64,000 bases of DNA, taken from NCBI RefSeq assembly GCF_019649055.1, contig NW_026570255.1, forward strand, positions 558,001 through 622,000. Reading direction: 5' to 3'. The notes under the pieces are model-generated. The model was not told the origin of the DNA, did no database searches, and saw nothing but the letters and a program-made list of their open reading frames with translations. Each line of letters starts with the position of its first letter. Positions within the stretch are counted from its first letter, which is position 1. The translations under genes were made by a program, and so were the position numbers. The stretch comes from Paramacrobiotus metropolitanus. Taxonomy: Eukaryota; Tardigrada; Eutardigrada; Parachela; Macrobiotidae. Positions 52,288-63,545 of the stretch are shown here, in pieces.

Positions 52288-53888
52288 TCAGGTTCGATAG
52301 TCGACCATCGCGCGGTCCACCCGTTCGATGACAAAGCAGAGGAATCCCGCCATCGACACTATCATCTGTCAAGCAGAAAGCGTAAAACTACATAGTATTG
52401 GCTGAGCTGCTAATTACTATCTTAAGAAGACGACATACCGAAAACACGGACCGTCGATCGAGTTCCATTAAATATCCGGCCGTCAACTGCAGTTTGTGCT
52501 GCTCGACATTCATCATGAAAGCCTGGTATAAATCGGCTTCCTCCGTCGATAAATCATGCTGGACAAGCGTATGTCAAAATTATCAGGAATTAATACGAAT
52601 TATGACGCTTCATGATTTAGTAAATTCGGTATTCGTCATATTATATTCCACCTAGTTTTCTGAAAATCTTACGGTACTGTACCTCATGGGCTATTTGCTG
52701 ACAACGATTCTGTCCCAGCTGCTGTAACAGACCTTCAAATTCTTCTCCCTGCAAAGCAGGCACGATAATTTAGGAAAACCAGAAGAGCCATGTCAAGCGC
52801 TTTCGTCTTAAGATTTTGCATCATACGAAGACATACGTAGTATGCAGCAAAAGCGTTCCTAATCCGAAAATCAAGATACTTACCGTCTGGCTGAGCTTCA
52901 CCGCCTGGCTCATTACCAGCCCCAACTGCAACAACCCCGCTAACAACGTCATGGCGATCCGCGTGGCTTTATACCGATTCCCTGCTGTTGGTATAGCCAT
53001 CCACATACAATACCAGCACACCGCCACCAACACCTCCATCAACCCCACCAACACATCCATCACCAGCTTCCCCCCGAACGTCGCCTGCACCGTCCGCACC
53101 AGCTCCGCCACGAGTTTATGCTGATATCTCAGCTCCTTCAACTGCTGTACATACTTCTCCGGTTTCGCCGGTGTCTGGTTGTTGAGCACCCGCACGCTGG
53201 CGACGAGAACCTGACTGCAGCGATGAACAACACTGCACAGATCGTACTGGAGGAGAATTAAGTGGATACTGACGATCCGGGCGATGGAAAGGCTGGTGTA
53301 CACGTGGATGATGAACTTCCAGCGGACCATCGTCCAGAACGCGTAGTTCACCGTCATGATCAGTGTAAAGTTCCGGTCCAGGACCACGAAGACCGCCGGC
53401 AGGATGCAGGTGGCTGCGACTAGCCCGGCCACCGTCCAACGGACGCGGTGGGGTTCCTGGCGGACCCCCAGGCTCTTCATGGTACTCCGCGCCACCGAGA
53501 GACACCGTTCAATGCGGTCGACACTCACCGCGGTGTATAATCCTGACAACCCGGCGTGGAGGAACGCGATGGTACTGGTGGAGTACCCGATCATCACCAC
53601 GAGGACGTTGACCTTCTGGTACGCCGGATCGCGGCCGTTCTGGTAAGAGAGCGCGAGGTCCACGACATCCAAGAATGAAGCGACGAAGAATAAGAGGGTT
53701 AACACGTAACCGGCGTACTGGGAAATTGGCGGAAAGGGCCGGATTCGCTGCCCCGGGGGTTTGTGCGGGAAGAGACGGAGAAACGACTGGCATAAGAACC
53801 GTGAGGTGGGTTCGTGGTGGGTTGTGGCGATGCGCGCCATGATGTAGGGTGAAAATGAGTAATAACCGTTCGATGAACGCATTCGCAT
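52288..53888 (-). CDS. Gustatory-receptor-like seven-transmembrane protein, four exons (paralogue of 48978)
   Basis: Proposed minus-strand exons: 53888-52884, 52748-52683, 52558-52439, 52365-52288 (422 residues), all GT-AG and phase 0. Exon 3 is exactly 120 nt, as in the plus-strand paralogue, and exon 4 again codes the last membrane segment (SMAGFLCFVIERV). Hydrophobic segments are also clear in exon 1: around YVLTLLFFVASFLDVVDLAL, VVMIGYSTSTIAFLHAGLSG, VAGLVAATCILPAVFVVL and LVGLMEVLVAVCWYCMWM. The N-terminus is long and basic. The ATG at 53888 is followed three codons later by another ATG. The canonical TYxxxxxQ motif is missing here too. Confidence 0.8.
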
Positions 53889-54308
53889 GCGGTCGGTGTG
53901 CGCAGGGATCGTGTGTCAACACTGTCAGTGTCAACATATCGCGGAAACCTGGGTGTGCGTAATACGGTGTTTATTCAGCGTGGGATATGTACTGTTTGCT
54001 CAGCTGATTGCCAGGGCTGTAACATTTATACCGGTTTCTGCTTTCGCTTGGCTTTGTTTGTACTGGACACAACCAGCCGCTCTCCGCAACGCAGTTACGT
54101 GAATATTTAATACGAACAGCATTTCCTCTCTTGCCTTTAACGAAGAGTCGAAGACTACCGTAGCAACAAACGCTTCGTTAGGCAGCAAATTTAATTTAAT
54201 TACTGTAATTAGATTTTCTTTTCGTCTAGAAAGTTTTCTGAATCTTCACTGTACGTATTCCAGTAAATTAACGCATATTCAATTTTTGTGTCGTGTTAAA
54301 CATATTCC

Positions 54309-54557
54309 ATGCAGCACGCAACGCTTGTTATTTTCCTGGTTTGTGTGGCACTGAGCAGCGTGGCCGGGAAGTATTCAGCGCGCGTAGGACAGTGCGAATC
54401 ACCGTATTGCATTGACTGCTGGGACGGGGCCTCCAAGAATCAGTGTCACAGGATTGTCGAAATGGAAAAGGAGTCGTGCCATGATACGCGCGGGACGCCC
54501 TACTTTAATTCGGAGTATTACCTGTATCCGCACTGCCTTGTTTACGGAATTGCCTGA
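54309..54557 (+). CDS. Small secreted cysteine-rich peptide, 82 residues
   Basis: Single-exon frame with a clear signal peptide (hydrophobic core VIFLVCVALSS, cleavage likely after AG near residue 20). The mature part has six cysteines with spacing C-x4-C-x2-C-x8-C-x10-C-x18-C, suggesting three disulfides. It is not a family I recognise; such peptides can be antimicrobial, structural or signalling, and no function is claimed. A downstream exon cannot be excluded. Confidence 0.55.
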   Translation: MQHATLVIFLVCVALSSVAGKYSARVGQCESPYCIDCWDGASKNQCHRIVEMEKESCHDTRGTPYFNSEYYLYPHCLVYGIA

Positions 54558-54835
54558 ACCGCTGGATTTATGTGGCGGGCGGGGCGACTTGTCCAGGTTT
54601 TCTTGGTGCAATGATGCTGATGAATGTGATTTTTCTCGTTCTCTAATACGCTGTTCTGTAATGCACATTGCCGACCTCAGTAAGATTTGGCTGTCTAATT
54701 TTTATTGGCGTGATCTTGCGATTTTCCAGAATGATGTTATTTTGTTTCGTATTCGAGGCTGGTTTTCGCGTTACGAATGTTGTCAGATGTTTAACGCTTG
54801 TGGGCAAACGCTCATTTATTAAAGGCAACACTGTT

Positions 54836-55395
54836 TGTTGGCGAAAGGTCAAGAAGCGTATTAGTGCGTGAAGCATTCAGAAACAAGATAGCACATCCAC
54901 AAAATCATTAATTTAATAAAGGCAAATTTTTTATCAGCGCCAACACTGAGTCTTGGTTGAAAGTTATTATTTTAGCGTTTGCGCTTCGCTTCGCTTCGAA
55001 AACGACGCAATAAAAACATTTCTAATGTTTTATTAAACGTATTAAAGTATAACGTGGATAAAGGTCATAAAGCGTACTAATGCCTGGTTTAAACACAAGA
55101 TAGCAAACAGAAGAGATAAAGCCAATACTCAATATAAGCGCATTATAGTACTGTGGATAAAGGTCATAAAGCGTACTAGTAGTTTGTCTTTTTTAGAACC
55201 AACCCAGTAAATGGAAAAAAACGGTTATTAAATGCATTATAGATCCGTGAATAAAGCGTATAATTGCCGCAAAGGCCATACAGCGTATTAACTGCTGTTT
55301 TTGACACAAACCAGCAAATATAAATTTAACGCACATGGTTAACAGGAAGTAAACGCAAAACTTTATCGTGCATAAAGTGTATTAATGCCTGTCGT
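54836..55395 (+). repeat. Diverged tandem repeat, ~100-bp unit
   Basis: The phrase AAAGGTCATAAAGCGTACTA or a variant recurs at about 54841, 55057, 55156, 55270 and 55370, often followed by AACAAGATAGCA- or CAAGCCA-like words. Otherwise this spacer contains no gene. Confidence 0.5.
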
Positions 55396-55485
55396 AGGAA
55401 ACAAGCCAATAAACTCAAGAAAAAGATAATAACCGTGATAAGCAGCATACAAGCAGATACAACCGCAACCAGAAAACCAGGTTTT

Positions 55486-58400
55486 TTACGCTTTCGCCGG
55501 CTTCTTCTTGGGGCTGCCCAAATCCACCCGGCTGCTCTGCAGCTGCACAGCCGATTCTTTCTTCCCTTTACTGGTCGGCGGTTTCTTCTCCTCCTTCTTC
55601 TTCCCTTTGCCCTTCTCCTTTTCATTGCGTGTCTTCTTCCCGCTGTCGCTATCTTCCGCAGCTGCTACCGTCACGGATTCCTGGCGAGGACGCAGCGGAC
55701 TCAGATGCCGCACGGGACTGGCCGGTGGCGATGCGATAAACCGTTTCTCCGCTTGGGATACCACGAACCCCGGTGGAGCTGGTTGGGTGTTGGTTAAAGT
55801 ATCCGCGATGCGGCACAGGCGTTGATGGTTTTCTTCGTTTAGTTTTTGGTCGAGTGTCTGCAAGAACTGGCGTTTTAAATGGCCAGCGATGAGACGGAGA
55901 CGCAGGATTTTGAGGAAGAGATGGGTGCGTAAGGAGTCTGCGGTGTGGGGATCGGTGATGGATGCTTGAAGCGACAGGGTGTCGATCGTTTCGGCAAGAT
56001 ACTCCAGATCGTCGTCAACATCTTCTGCATCCAGTTTGTGTACTGCAAACCGAACAAAATCGAATCAAATTAATATTGAAATAAATGAAAAATTATGTCT
56101 AATAAATTTATTTCGATGAGAAATTATTTTTATTAAATTTATTTCGATGAAAAATTATTTTCATTAAATTTATTTCGATTAAACATTTTTATTATAAAAC
56201 TAATTAAATTTAAAAATACGCAAATAAATTTAATTTGAGAAAGAAAAATTTAATGAAATTACATAATACGAAATACTGCATCATATTAAATAATTCAGTT
56301 TAATTGGTTAAAATATTTATTTAATAAAATTCGATTAAATGTAAAGGTCAAAATTTAACCCAGAAAACTGCGCTAAATAACGAATTTTTAATTTCCAATC
56401 GGTTGCACAAATGTTTAGTCAAATAATGGTCAACTGGAATTTACCTGACATTGACGCATCGGGCAGCAAATTCAGCTGTTTTAATTTAGCGTTAATAACT
56501 TCGTCATCCGATGCCGGTAGCATACTACGCAAATACCGGACCGCGCTGTCGTAATACTCCAACCGGCGCTTCAAGAACTCCAGCTGCGAACTATAATCAT
56601 CCTTCGCTTCACCGACATCCCGACGTTCACTCAAACACGAGACTCTCACTGTACTCGCTTCGCCTTGTTCGCCCGGTTTCGCAAACCCGAAATTCTCCAA
56701 CGCCTCCCCAAAATCATTTTCCTGTTCCATCGCCGCAAACAACCGGGACTTGACGCTCTTCCAAATCTCCTGGTTTTTCACTTCCTGGTTTTTATTCTGA
56801 TAGTCGTGTTCGCTTAATTTCCACCACGGGGGAGGTTCGTCGCCGATGGGCAGCGCGATTAAGTTCTTCCGCGCTGTCGTAAGATTCATCACTTTTTCGG
56901 TTCGTTCCCCGTCGGTCGCCGCGGTCTTCCCGGAGACGAACCCGATCGACTGCACCTCGGTGGGTTTGCTGCTCAGCTCCGTGGGGACGCGACGGTCCTT
57001 CCCGGGTTCCCCGGCCGCCGTCTTAATTCGGTCCTTTTTCTCCGGTTTCTTCTTGGATTTGACGGATTCCTCTGTCTCCGTCGTGCCTAAGGAGCGGTCC
57101 AGTGAGCGCTCACGTTTCACCGAGGTTTTTCGCGGCGCTGGTTCCGGTTTCGGTTCGACCGGTGCGGGAACCTTGTCGTCGTGCGTTGCATCATGAAACT
57201 GCTTCTTTAGATGGGTTCGCTGAAGATGGTTGTAGCGGTATTCACCGGTGTAGCGGCGAATTAAATGTCGCGCGTTTCGTAAGCGTTTTTCCTGGTTGGT
57301 GTAGAAATACAAACCGAGGGACTTGTTGTCGCAGTAAAGAAGGTCGTTGATTGGTCCACGATTAACGCAGCTTTTCTTAGCGTATGGTCGAATATTCAAC
57401 TGCTTTAAACACCGCTCAACTAAATCGTTCGGGAAGAAACTGGACGCTTTATTAAAGCGTATCTCGTTTTCCACTTCGTTAAGCGTTTTCGGCGTCACTG
57501 TTAACGCGCTGCCGTCGACCACCGAAAAGTTCTCCATCAACTGCATTTCCGGGTCACGTTCCATTTGCTCCAGATAAGGTCGGAAGCTTTTCAGCGGAGT
57601 TGCCGGAATTTTCGGATGAAGAACCGCGACGAACGGCGATTTCTGTTTCCAGAAGTTCTGATTCAAAACTGAGTGTTTTGGAACGTTGGTGGCGCTGGTG
57701 TCGCCGCATCCGGTGTGTTTCCTCGGGAGACCGAGGTTCGTCGCTGCGGACCGGGCGATTTGGCACAAGATCAGGGAACGTTGAAGTCGAGGATGCACCG
57801 GGTTCTTGGCGTCTGGTTGAACGAAGTTCCGGAGCGAATAACAGCGGCGTTTGGTCTTCGGTTTCGGGTTCCTCGCGATCGTCTGCTTAATACTCGGTTT
57901 TCCTTTGAGAATCGGCTCGTCGTTCTTTTCGGAGCTCTTGGTTGCGGAGACCTTCGCGACCTCCATGATTTCGTTAACCGAATGATTCGATTTCGTAGCG
58001 GAACTTTCGGTCAACGCAGTTTCGTTATCGGACGATTTTCGGTCTTCGTGAAACGATATTTTCTCGTCTGGAAGGTCTTCGAAAGTTTCTTCCGTGTCCT
58101 CCGACAGTTTGTCAATCCCCACATTGGTTTTCAGCAGCGACCAGCGGAAATCTTTCGGTAGGTTCGCCAACTTGTATTTCGAGTTAGACCGAGATTTCCC
58201 CTGTTCCTGTTTGAAGTACCCAGACACACCGGAACGAACCACCGGGTTCGTCTTAACCCCGGTCTCCGGAGACCGTTTCCCGACCGAACCGGCGCGTTTC
58301 GTCCGTTTCTCCGGGACGGCGATGGAGAACACGTTATCCCCGGTGGACCCACCCGGGGTGTACAGATTAACGCTAGAAGGAACCGTTACACTAGGTTCCA

Positions 58401-61400
58401 ACGCAATTTCCACCGGCGCCACGATTTTCTCTTCAGACTGGTTGACCTTCGGCTCCGACCTGGTTTCCACCATGCGGTCCTTGGGATGGGCCGCCGCGGT
58501 GTAGAACTGCAGGGCTTCATCGCGGAGATGCTTCCACACCGGGTTCTTCGGGCTGAGGACCCCCGGGACGCAGGAATCGTCCCGATGATCGATGAACGGT
58601 TCGGCGGCGAACGGTGTTTGGAGTTTGCGGCACGACCGGGTTCGTGGTTGCCGGTTGAAACGGATCTCGCTGATCCGAGTGGATTTTCGAGCCGTTCGGA
58701 TAATCGCACGGTGGTGCGCTGCGGTGAATATTTGGAGGAAACTGGGGCGGGGTTTCACCGGGTTGCGGCTGAAGAACGTGACGAAATCGCGGGTTTTGGG
58801 GCGCTTCTTTCGCAAGCGGATGGAACGCTGGGTTTCCTTTTGCGCGGCGATGTGCGTAGTCCACGCGGCCGTTGGGGATAAGTAGCGCGGCCGCTGCGGG
58901 TTTTTGGTGATGGTTTTTGGGAAGAGCTCTTCCGGCCAGCAGGAATGCGAGAGCCGGCGAATTATTTTCACCGTCGGATCGAGGACGGTCTTTCCTGTCC
59001 GTTTAGCTGAAGTGGTGTGTTTGGGCGAGTCTGGTTTCGGCAAGAAAGACGGCGGAGGGGCTAAATTATTGCATGGCTCGAAAGGAAGTTCGGCCGCCGG
59101 GTCAAATATGTGTGCCGTTCCACGGTCATATTTCGGGAAATTAATCTAGAAATTTAGTTTAACTGTTAGCTCCAAGGAAATAAAGGTTAAAAAACCAATG
59201 CAAAAAATTAAGAAAATCGGAAGAAAAATAATCAGTAAATACATAGTACTACTAGCGATCACCACAACAAATTGTTTCCAGACATTGTTCATTAAAAGAA
59301 TCATAAGTATCAGAAACTGTTGAAATTGTACAAAGAAACCTCATTTAAAAGTAAACAAACTTGATATTAATATTTAAAAATGATGAATAAATAAATTCAA
59401 AACAAAATAAATTCAAAATTTTCAATTTGCAAAAAATGGAGAGCGGACTGTAGACAAAGCTCATTTGTGACCTTTACCGCGTATGCTTCCCGCAGCTCTC
59501 GAACGATCCGTTCTCCGTACCCGGCAAACAACGTCGCCGGCGGGGGAACTTCCTTATTCCGCACAGCATTCTTCAACAACGCCACCAGATCCGCCACCGT
59601 CGTCTCCGGGTGGTTCTTCAATTTCTCCCCGAATTCCTCACGGGTCATCGCTCCACCGGGACCTAGCGTGTGCAGCGTCCATTTCTCAACCAGCTCGTCG
59701 AAGAACCGGCGGAAGAAGCGATGGCTGGTCAGCTCTTCTACAAACTGGGTTCTACAGACACATTGATCGGCGCAATTTCCGAATATCGAGAAGAAAACAT
59801 AATAAAACTCACGAAAACACAAGAAAGCAAGGAGAAAGCATAAGAAAGCATAAGAAATCATAAGAAAACATAAGAAAACATGAGAAAACATAAGGCAACA
59901 CAAGGATGTATAAGAAAACAAGAAAACTCACGAAAACACAAGAAAGCAAGGAGAAAGCATAGGAAAACATAAGAAATCATAAGAAAACATAAGAAAACTT
60001 GAGGAAACATAAGAAAGCATAAGAAAACATAAGAAAATATAAGGAAACATAAGAGAACATCAGAAAATTTTAAAAGCGTATTTGCGGGACATCGATAAGA
60101 TCATAAGAAAACCAAAAAAAAATGTTCAACCGCGTACCTCATGCCCACGGGTCCCGGAACCCCATCGTACCCGCTCCCGGCGACCGCCACCGGGAGCCGG
60201 TAGTCCTCCGCCCGGAAGTCGAAGATCCGTTCCCACGGTGGGAACTTTTTGGGAACGGGAACCTCCGCTTTCGGTTCCTGGATCTCCGCTTTCTCGACGG
60301 TCGCCGGGACCTCCGCCACGGGAACCGGCGTCTCCATGGTAAGATTCAGTGGCGCGTCTTTCTTGTGCGACATGCGGGCGTTGGACGGCGCATTGGGCGG
60401 GGCTTTGGTTTTCACTGTCGTCGCTTTGGGCTGTGCGCTCTTTTGATTGGGTTTCGGCTCCGGGGTCGTGGTGATCTTTAAACTGGAGCCGGCTTTCGGT
60501 TCCGGGATTTTCGGCACGGGGACCTCTTTAGCAAAGGTCACCGGTGGAGGGACTACGGGGTCCGGGAGCGGCGGGAGGAGGAGCTTCTGGTTGGGATCGT
60601 TCTGCACTTGGGCTTTCTTTTTCGCGATGGTCGTTTGGAAAATCGACGGGGGTGGTTGGTCGTCGGGGTCTTCGCCGAAATTCTGGCTGAAGATCGCGAA
60701 ATCTGGACGCTGTTCGATGGCGTTGCCCGGCGGGCGGTGAGCGGGGCTGGGTGGGTAAAGGTCACCGTCGGCGTCGGTTTCCAGAATCTCGTTGCTGCTT
60801 TCTTCTGCAACTGACAAAAAAGTATCAATCGCAAGACATCGGAAAAGGTCACCAGCTGCCGTTATTCAGAACAGCCGTTCATGTTCAAATCTGAACGTTT
60901 TTCTTCAAAATGGTTCCGAAAATAACAGTGAAAGTGTAAAAAATGTTTAAGATTTTTTGTAAACCCAAATTTAATCAGCTGCAAGATGGATGTAAAGGTC
61001 ACCGTTAATCATAAAAAATCGCATCTCAAAACGGTGCGAATGCTTGAAAATTCGTTTAAAAAAGCGGCTTCTGTAAGATTCAAAACATAATCAGTTAAGA
61101 CGAACGAAAGGAACGCATTGGGAACGAAAGGTCACCGATACATTTTTACTGCATTTAAAAAGTCAAATGTTTCTTACATAAAAGTTAAAAAATACCAGAG
61201 AAAGTTGACGAAAACTGTGCCTTTTTTACCCTTAAATACGGGAAAATATTTAATAGGCTTAAAGGTCACCATTCGGCAATGCATTAGCTAAATTGCATTC
61301 TGTAAAAATCTGTCGAAAACGTAAAGTTGCTGAATAAATCGTGAACAGTCCTAAGAAAACTCTTTGAAAACATAACTGACCGAATTGCGCACTATTCGCC

Positions 61401-61918
61401 GCTTGATTCCCCTCCGCCTCGAACACGATACTCTCCCGACTGGGCGTGGCATTGAAAACCTCCTCCGACAGCGCGAAATCTGCCGCGTGCTGTTGGTACG
61501 CCGCGCGGCGCTGCGCCGCCATCTCGGCATGACGGAAGGGGTACTTGGGCCTGATTATCGCCGCCGGCCGCTCCGCCGTGGGAAGAGCTCGCCGCTCCGG
61601 AAGAGCCTTCACCTCCGCGACCTCCTCCACAAGGGATAGTACAGGATCTTCCCAGGGAACGGGAATGCGCGTCGCCTGCTCGTCGAACTGGACATGGAGA
61701 TTCCGGGGGAGTTTCACCGGGGTCTTGCGTTCCGGTAGGGTACTGGGTGCTCCCGGAGGAGGAGTCACACGGTCGACTGGAGGAGGAGGCGGGACGGGTG
61801 CCTCGGGGGGTAAAAGGTCGCGCCCCGAATCGGCGCTGCTGCGGGCTGTGTTGGTCTCCGTCGGTTTGGGTTTCTTACTCGAACCCAACGATTTACCGGC
61901 CGTTTTCGATTTTTCCAT
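55486..61918 (-). CDS. Large low-complexity protein of unknown function, five exons (~1,580 residues)
   Basis: Proposed minus-strand exons: 61918-61381, 60804-60138, 59751-59478, 59145-56445, 56042-55486. Phases agree throughout (1, 2, 0, 1) and borders are GT-AG. Exon 1 may instead end at 61270 (also phase 1), but the added sequence looks intronic. The N-terminal third is Pro-rich. Exon 3 holds a compact helical region (RFFRRFFDELVEKWTL then EEFGEKL). Exon 4 is a long Ser/Lys/Arg/Pro-rich stretch with short ordered islands, such as one containing LEFLKRRLEYYDSAVRYL near its end. The C-terminus begins with a helical segment (LEYLAETIDTL) and ends in a Lys/Glu-rich tail. No known domain is recognised. 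Confidence 0.68.
56046..56444 (-). other. AT-rich last intron of the large gene
   Basis: An intron of about 400 bp with AAATTTATTTCGAT repeats around 56100-56190. No other feature is seen. Confidence 0.6.
59800..60110 (+). repeat. AACATAAGAAA simple repeat inside an intron of the large gene
   Basis: Dozens of AAGAAAACATAAGAAA-like words with substitutions, including a duplicated ~70-bp stretch (AAAACTCACGAAAACACAAGAAAGC at about 59808 and 59930). It lies between exons 2 and 3. Confidence 0.85.
60533..61270. promoter_or_regulatory. Cluster of six exact AAAGGTCACC words (nuclear-receptor half-site type)
   Basis: On the plus strand the 10-mer occurs at 60533, 60757, 60844, 60994, 61127 and 61261. 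The first two fall in exon 2 of the large minus-strand gene and the others in the intron upstream of it. AGGTCA is the standard nuclear-receptor half-site. Function is inferred from repetition only. Confidence 0.5.
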
Positions 61919-62967
61919 GATAATTATACTCGCACAATCCGTGGTGTACACTCAATAAAAATTCATGGAAAAAATGAAAAGTATTCTGGACACCTTACAA
62001 TTAGGCATAAAAAAGCGTAGCGTGTGTTTTCTATAATTCTATGAGATAATCCGTATCTCAGTATTTTAAGTATCGTACACGTGCAACATTTTCACCATCC
62101 TTCGAGTACGGCTAATGTTGTCAGTTTTTCTACTGGTTATGTGTTGACATGGACTGCGTTGCCTTGCAAACTGTGAAATCGAATCACGGCAGCGCAGATT
62201 TATGTAACAACAGCAGCTGCGCAAATTGTCGATGGCTAAAAGAGTGTGAATTAAAAAATGTTTTCTGTGTGTGTGGAAAAATACAAAAATCGGGTAAAAA
62301 AAATATAGAAAATATTCAACATGTCACTCGCTCCGAGTAGAAAGCAGTACTGAAAATGCAGATCGATTTTGCCGGCATCAGCATAATATTTAATTTAACC
62401 CAATCTAAATCTAGTTTTAAAAATTTAAATTATTCGTATTTCTGCTCAGAAAAAACAAGGTCAAAAATTTAAATAAAATTCAGATTTAATTTAAAAGCGC
62501 AGTTATCTGTCCCGGTTGCAACGCTCTGACTGCCGAATAAAAAAGCGTACATCGTGAATTCTAAAAATTGAGAAACACATTAAAATCAAGCTAAAAAAAA
62601 TTTTAAAAAAAATAAAAAATTCGATGTAAAATTGAATCGGATTATTTTAGTTTTTAAATCGGATTAAATCGGAATAATCGTTTTGATCGTTTTGAATCGG
62701 ATTATTTTAGTTTTTAATGAATAATTCTGATATTCACGGCGTCCATTTTAATACTATGAGTAATTTTTTTTAATTGTCACGCTGGATTTTCTCCCACACA
62801 GAACAGCACATCGGGATAAAACCACTCACTGTAATTAACGATAAAAAGCTTAAATCAAAAACGAATTAAAAACTCCACAGCTGCAACAGACAACCGCAAC
62901 AAAAAAATACCAACCGACCAGGATTAAAAACCAAAAACTAATCCAATTAAAAGGGAACGTGACCGCC
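61919..62967. other. 5' region of the large gene and AT-rich spacer, no gene recognised
   Basis: A 63-residue plus-strand frame (62149-62340) with several cysteines has no recognisable signal or family and is not called. From 62340 on the sequence is extremely AT-rich, with a short repeated phrase TTTTGATCGTTTTGAATCGGATTATTTTAG near 62630-62720. Confidence 0.5.
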
Positions 62968-63200
62968 TCACTTCTGGAAGGTGAGGATGGAATGCGAGCC
63001 GGGCCCGGAGGCGGCCGCGCCGGTGATGGGGCGCATCAGCTGAGATCGGCGGCGCGCGTCCGCCGTGGAGAAGGACGCGCTGGACAGCAGCGAGGCGCCC
63101 GAATCGTGCCGGTGCCGGCGCACCACCGGGCTGTCGCTGCTGCCCGTCGCCGGGGCGTCCGCCGGCGGGGGCCGTGACTTGGCCACGCTGGCGCTGCTCC
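62968..63200 (-). CDS. Last exon of an unidentified gene that continues beyond the window
   Basis: A GC-rich open stretch in AT-rich surroundings. A good acceptor (CTCAG) precedes 63200, and the frame stays open for 77 codons to a stop at 62968. It codes a Ser/Ala/Arg/Pro-rich C-terminus ending in a SHSILTFQK-like tail. The GC jump and clean acceptor support an exon; its gene is not identifiable. Confidence 0.5.
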
Positions 63201-63244
63201 CTGAGCCAAACACCCAAAAAATGCAAATATTTCCAAAATACTAG

Positions 63245-63545
63245 TAAAAATTGCTTTAAAAAACGGGTGATAAATCTGCACCGGAAGTGGCACCGGAAGT
63301 CCATGCCAAATTAATTACGTAATACAAATGCTTTTCCAAATACGTTAGAAAATTTAAAAATAATTCTTTAATCAAATAAAATAAAAGAATAAAAATAAAT
63401 TAAAATAAACAAAAAAAAGAAAAATAAATAAAATAAAAGAATAAAGACTGCATAAAAAAACGCGTAATAAACCGCCACCGGAAGTGGCACCGGAAGTCCA
63501 TGCCCCATTAATGATGTAAGAGAAATTATCTTCCAAATACGTTAA
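63245..63545. repeat. Duplicated ~100-bp segment with paired ACCGGAAGT sites
   Basis: 63262-63345 and 63463-63545 are similar. Each contains CACCGGAAGTGGCACCGGAAGTCC, i.e. two perfect ETS-type ACCGGAAGT sites 12 bp apart, followed by CCAAATACGTTA. The remainder of 63300-64000 is AT-rich without genes. Confidence 0.65.

Noticed and set aside
53116-53505. 129-codon minus-strand frame inside the second 7TM gene
   Set aside because: Alternative-frame shadow of the receptor exon, whose own frame has membrane segments and matching introns.
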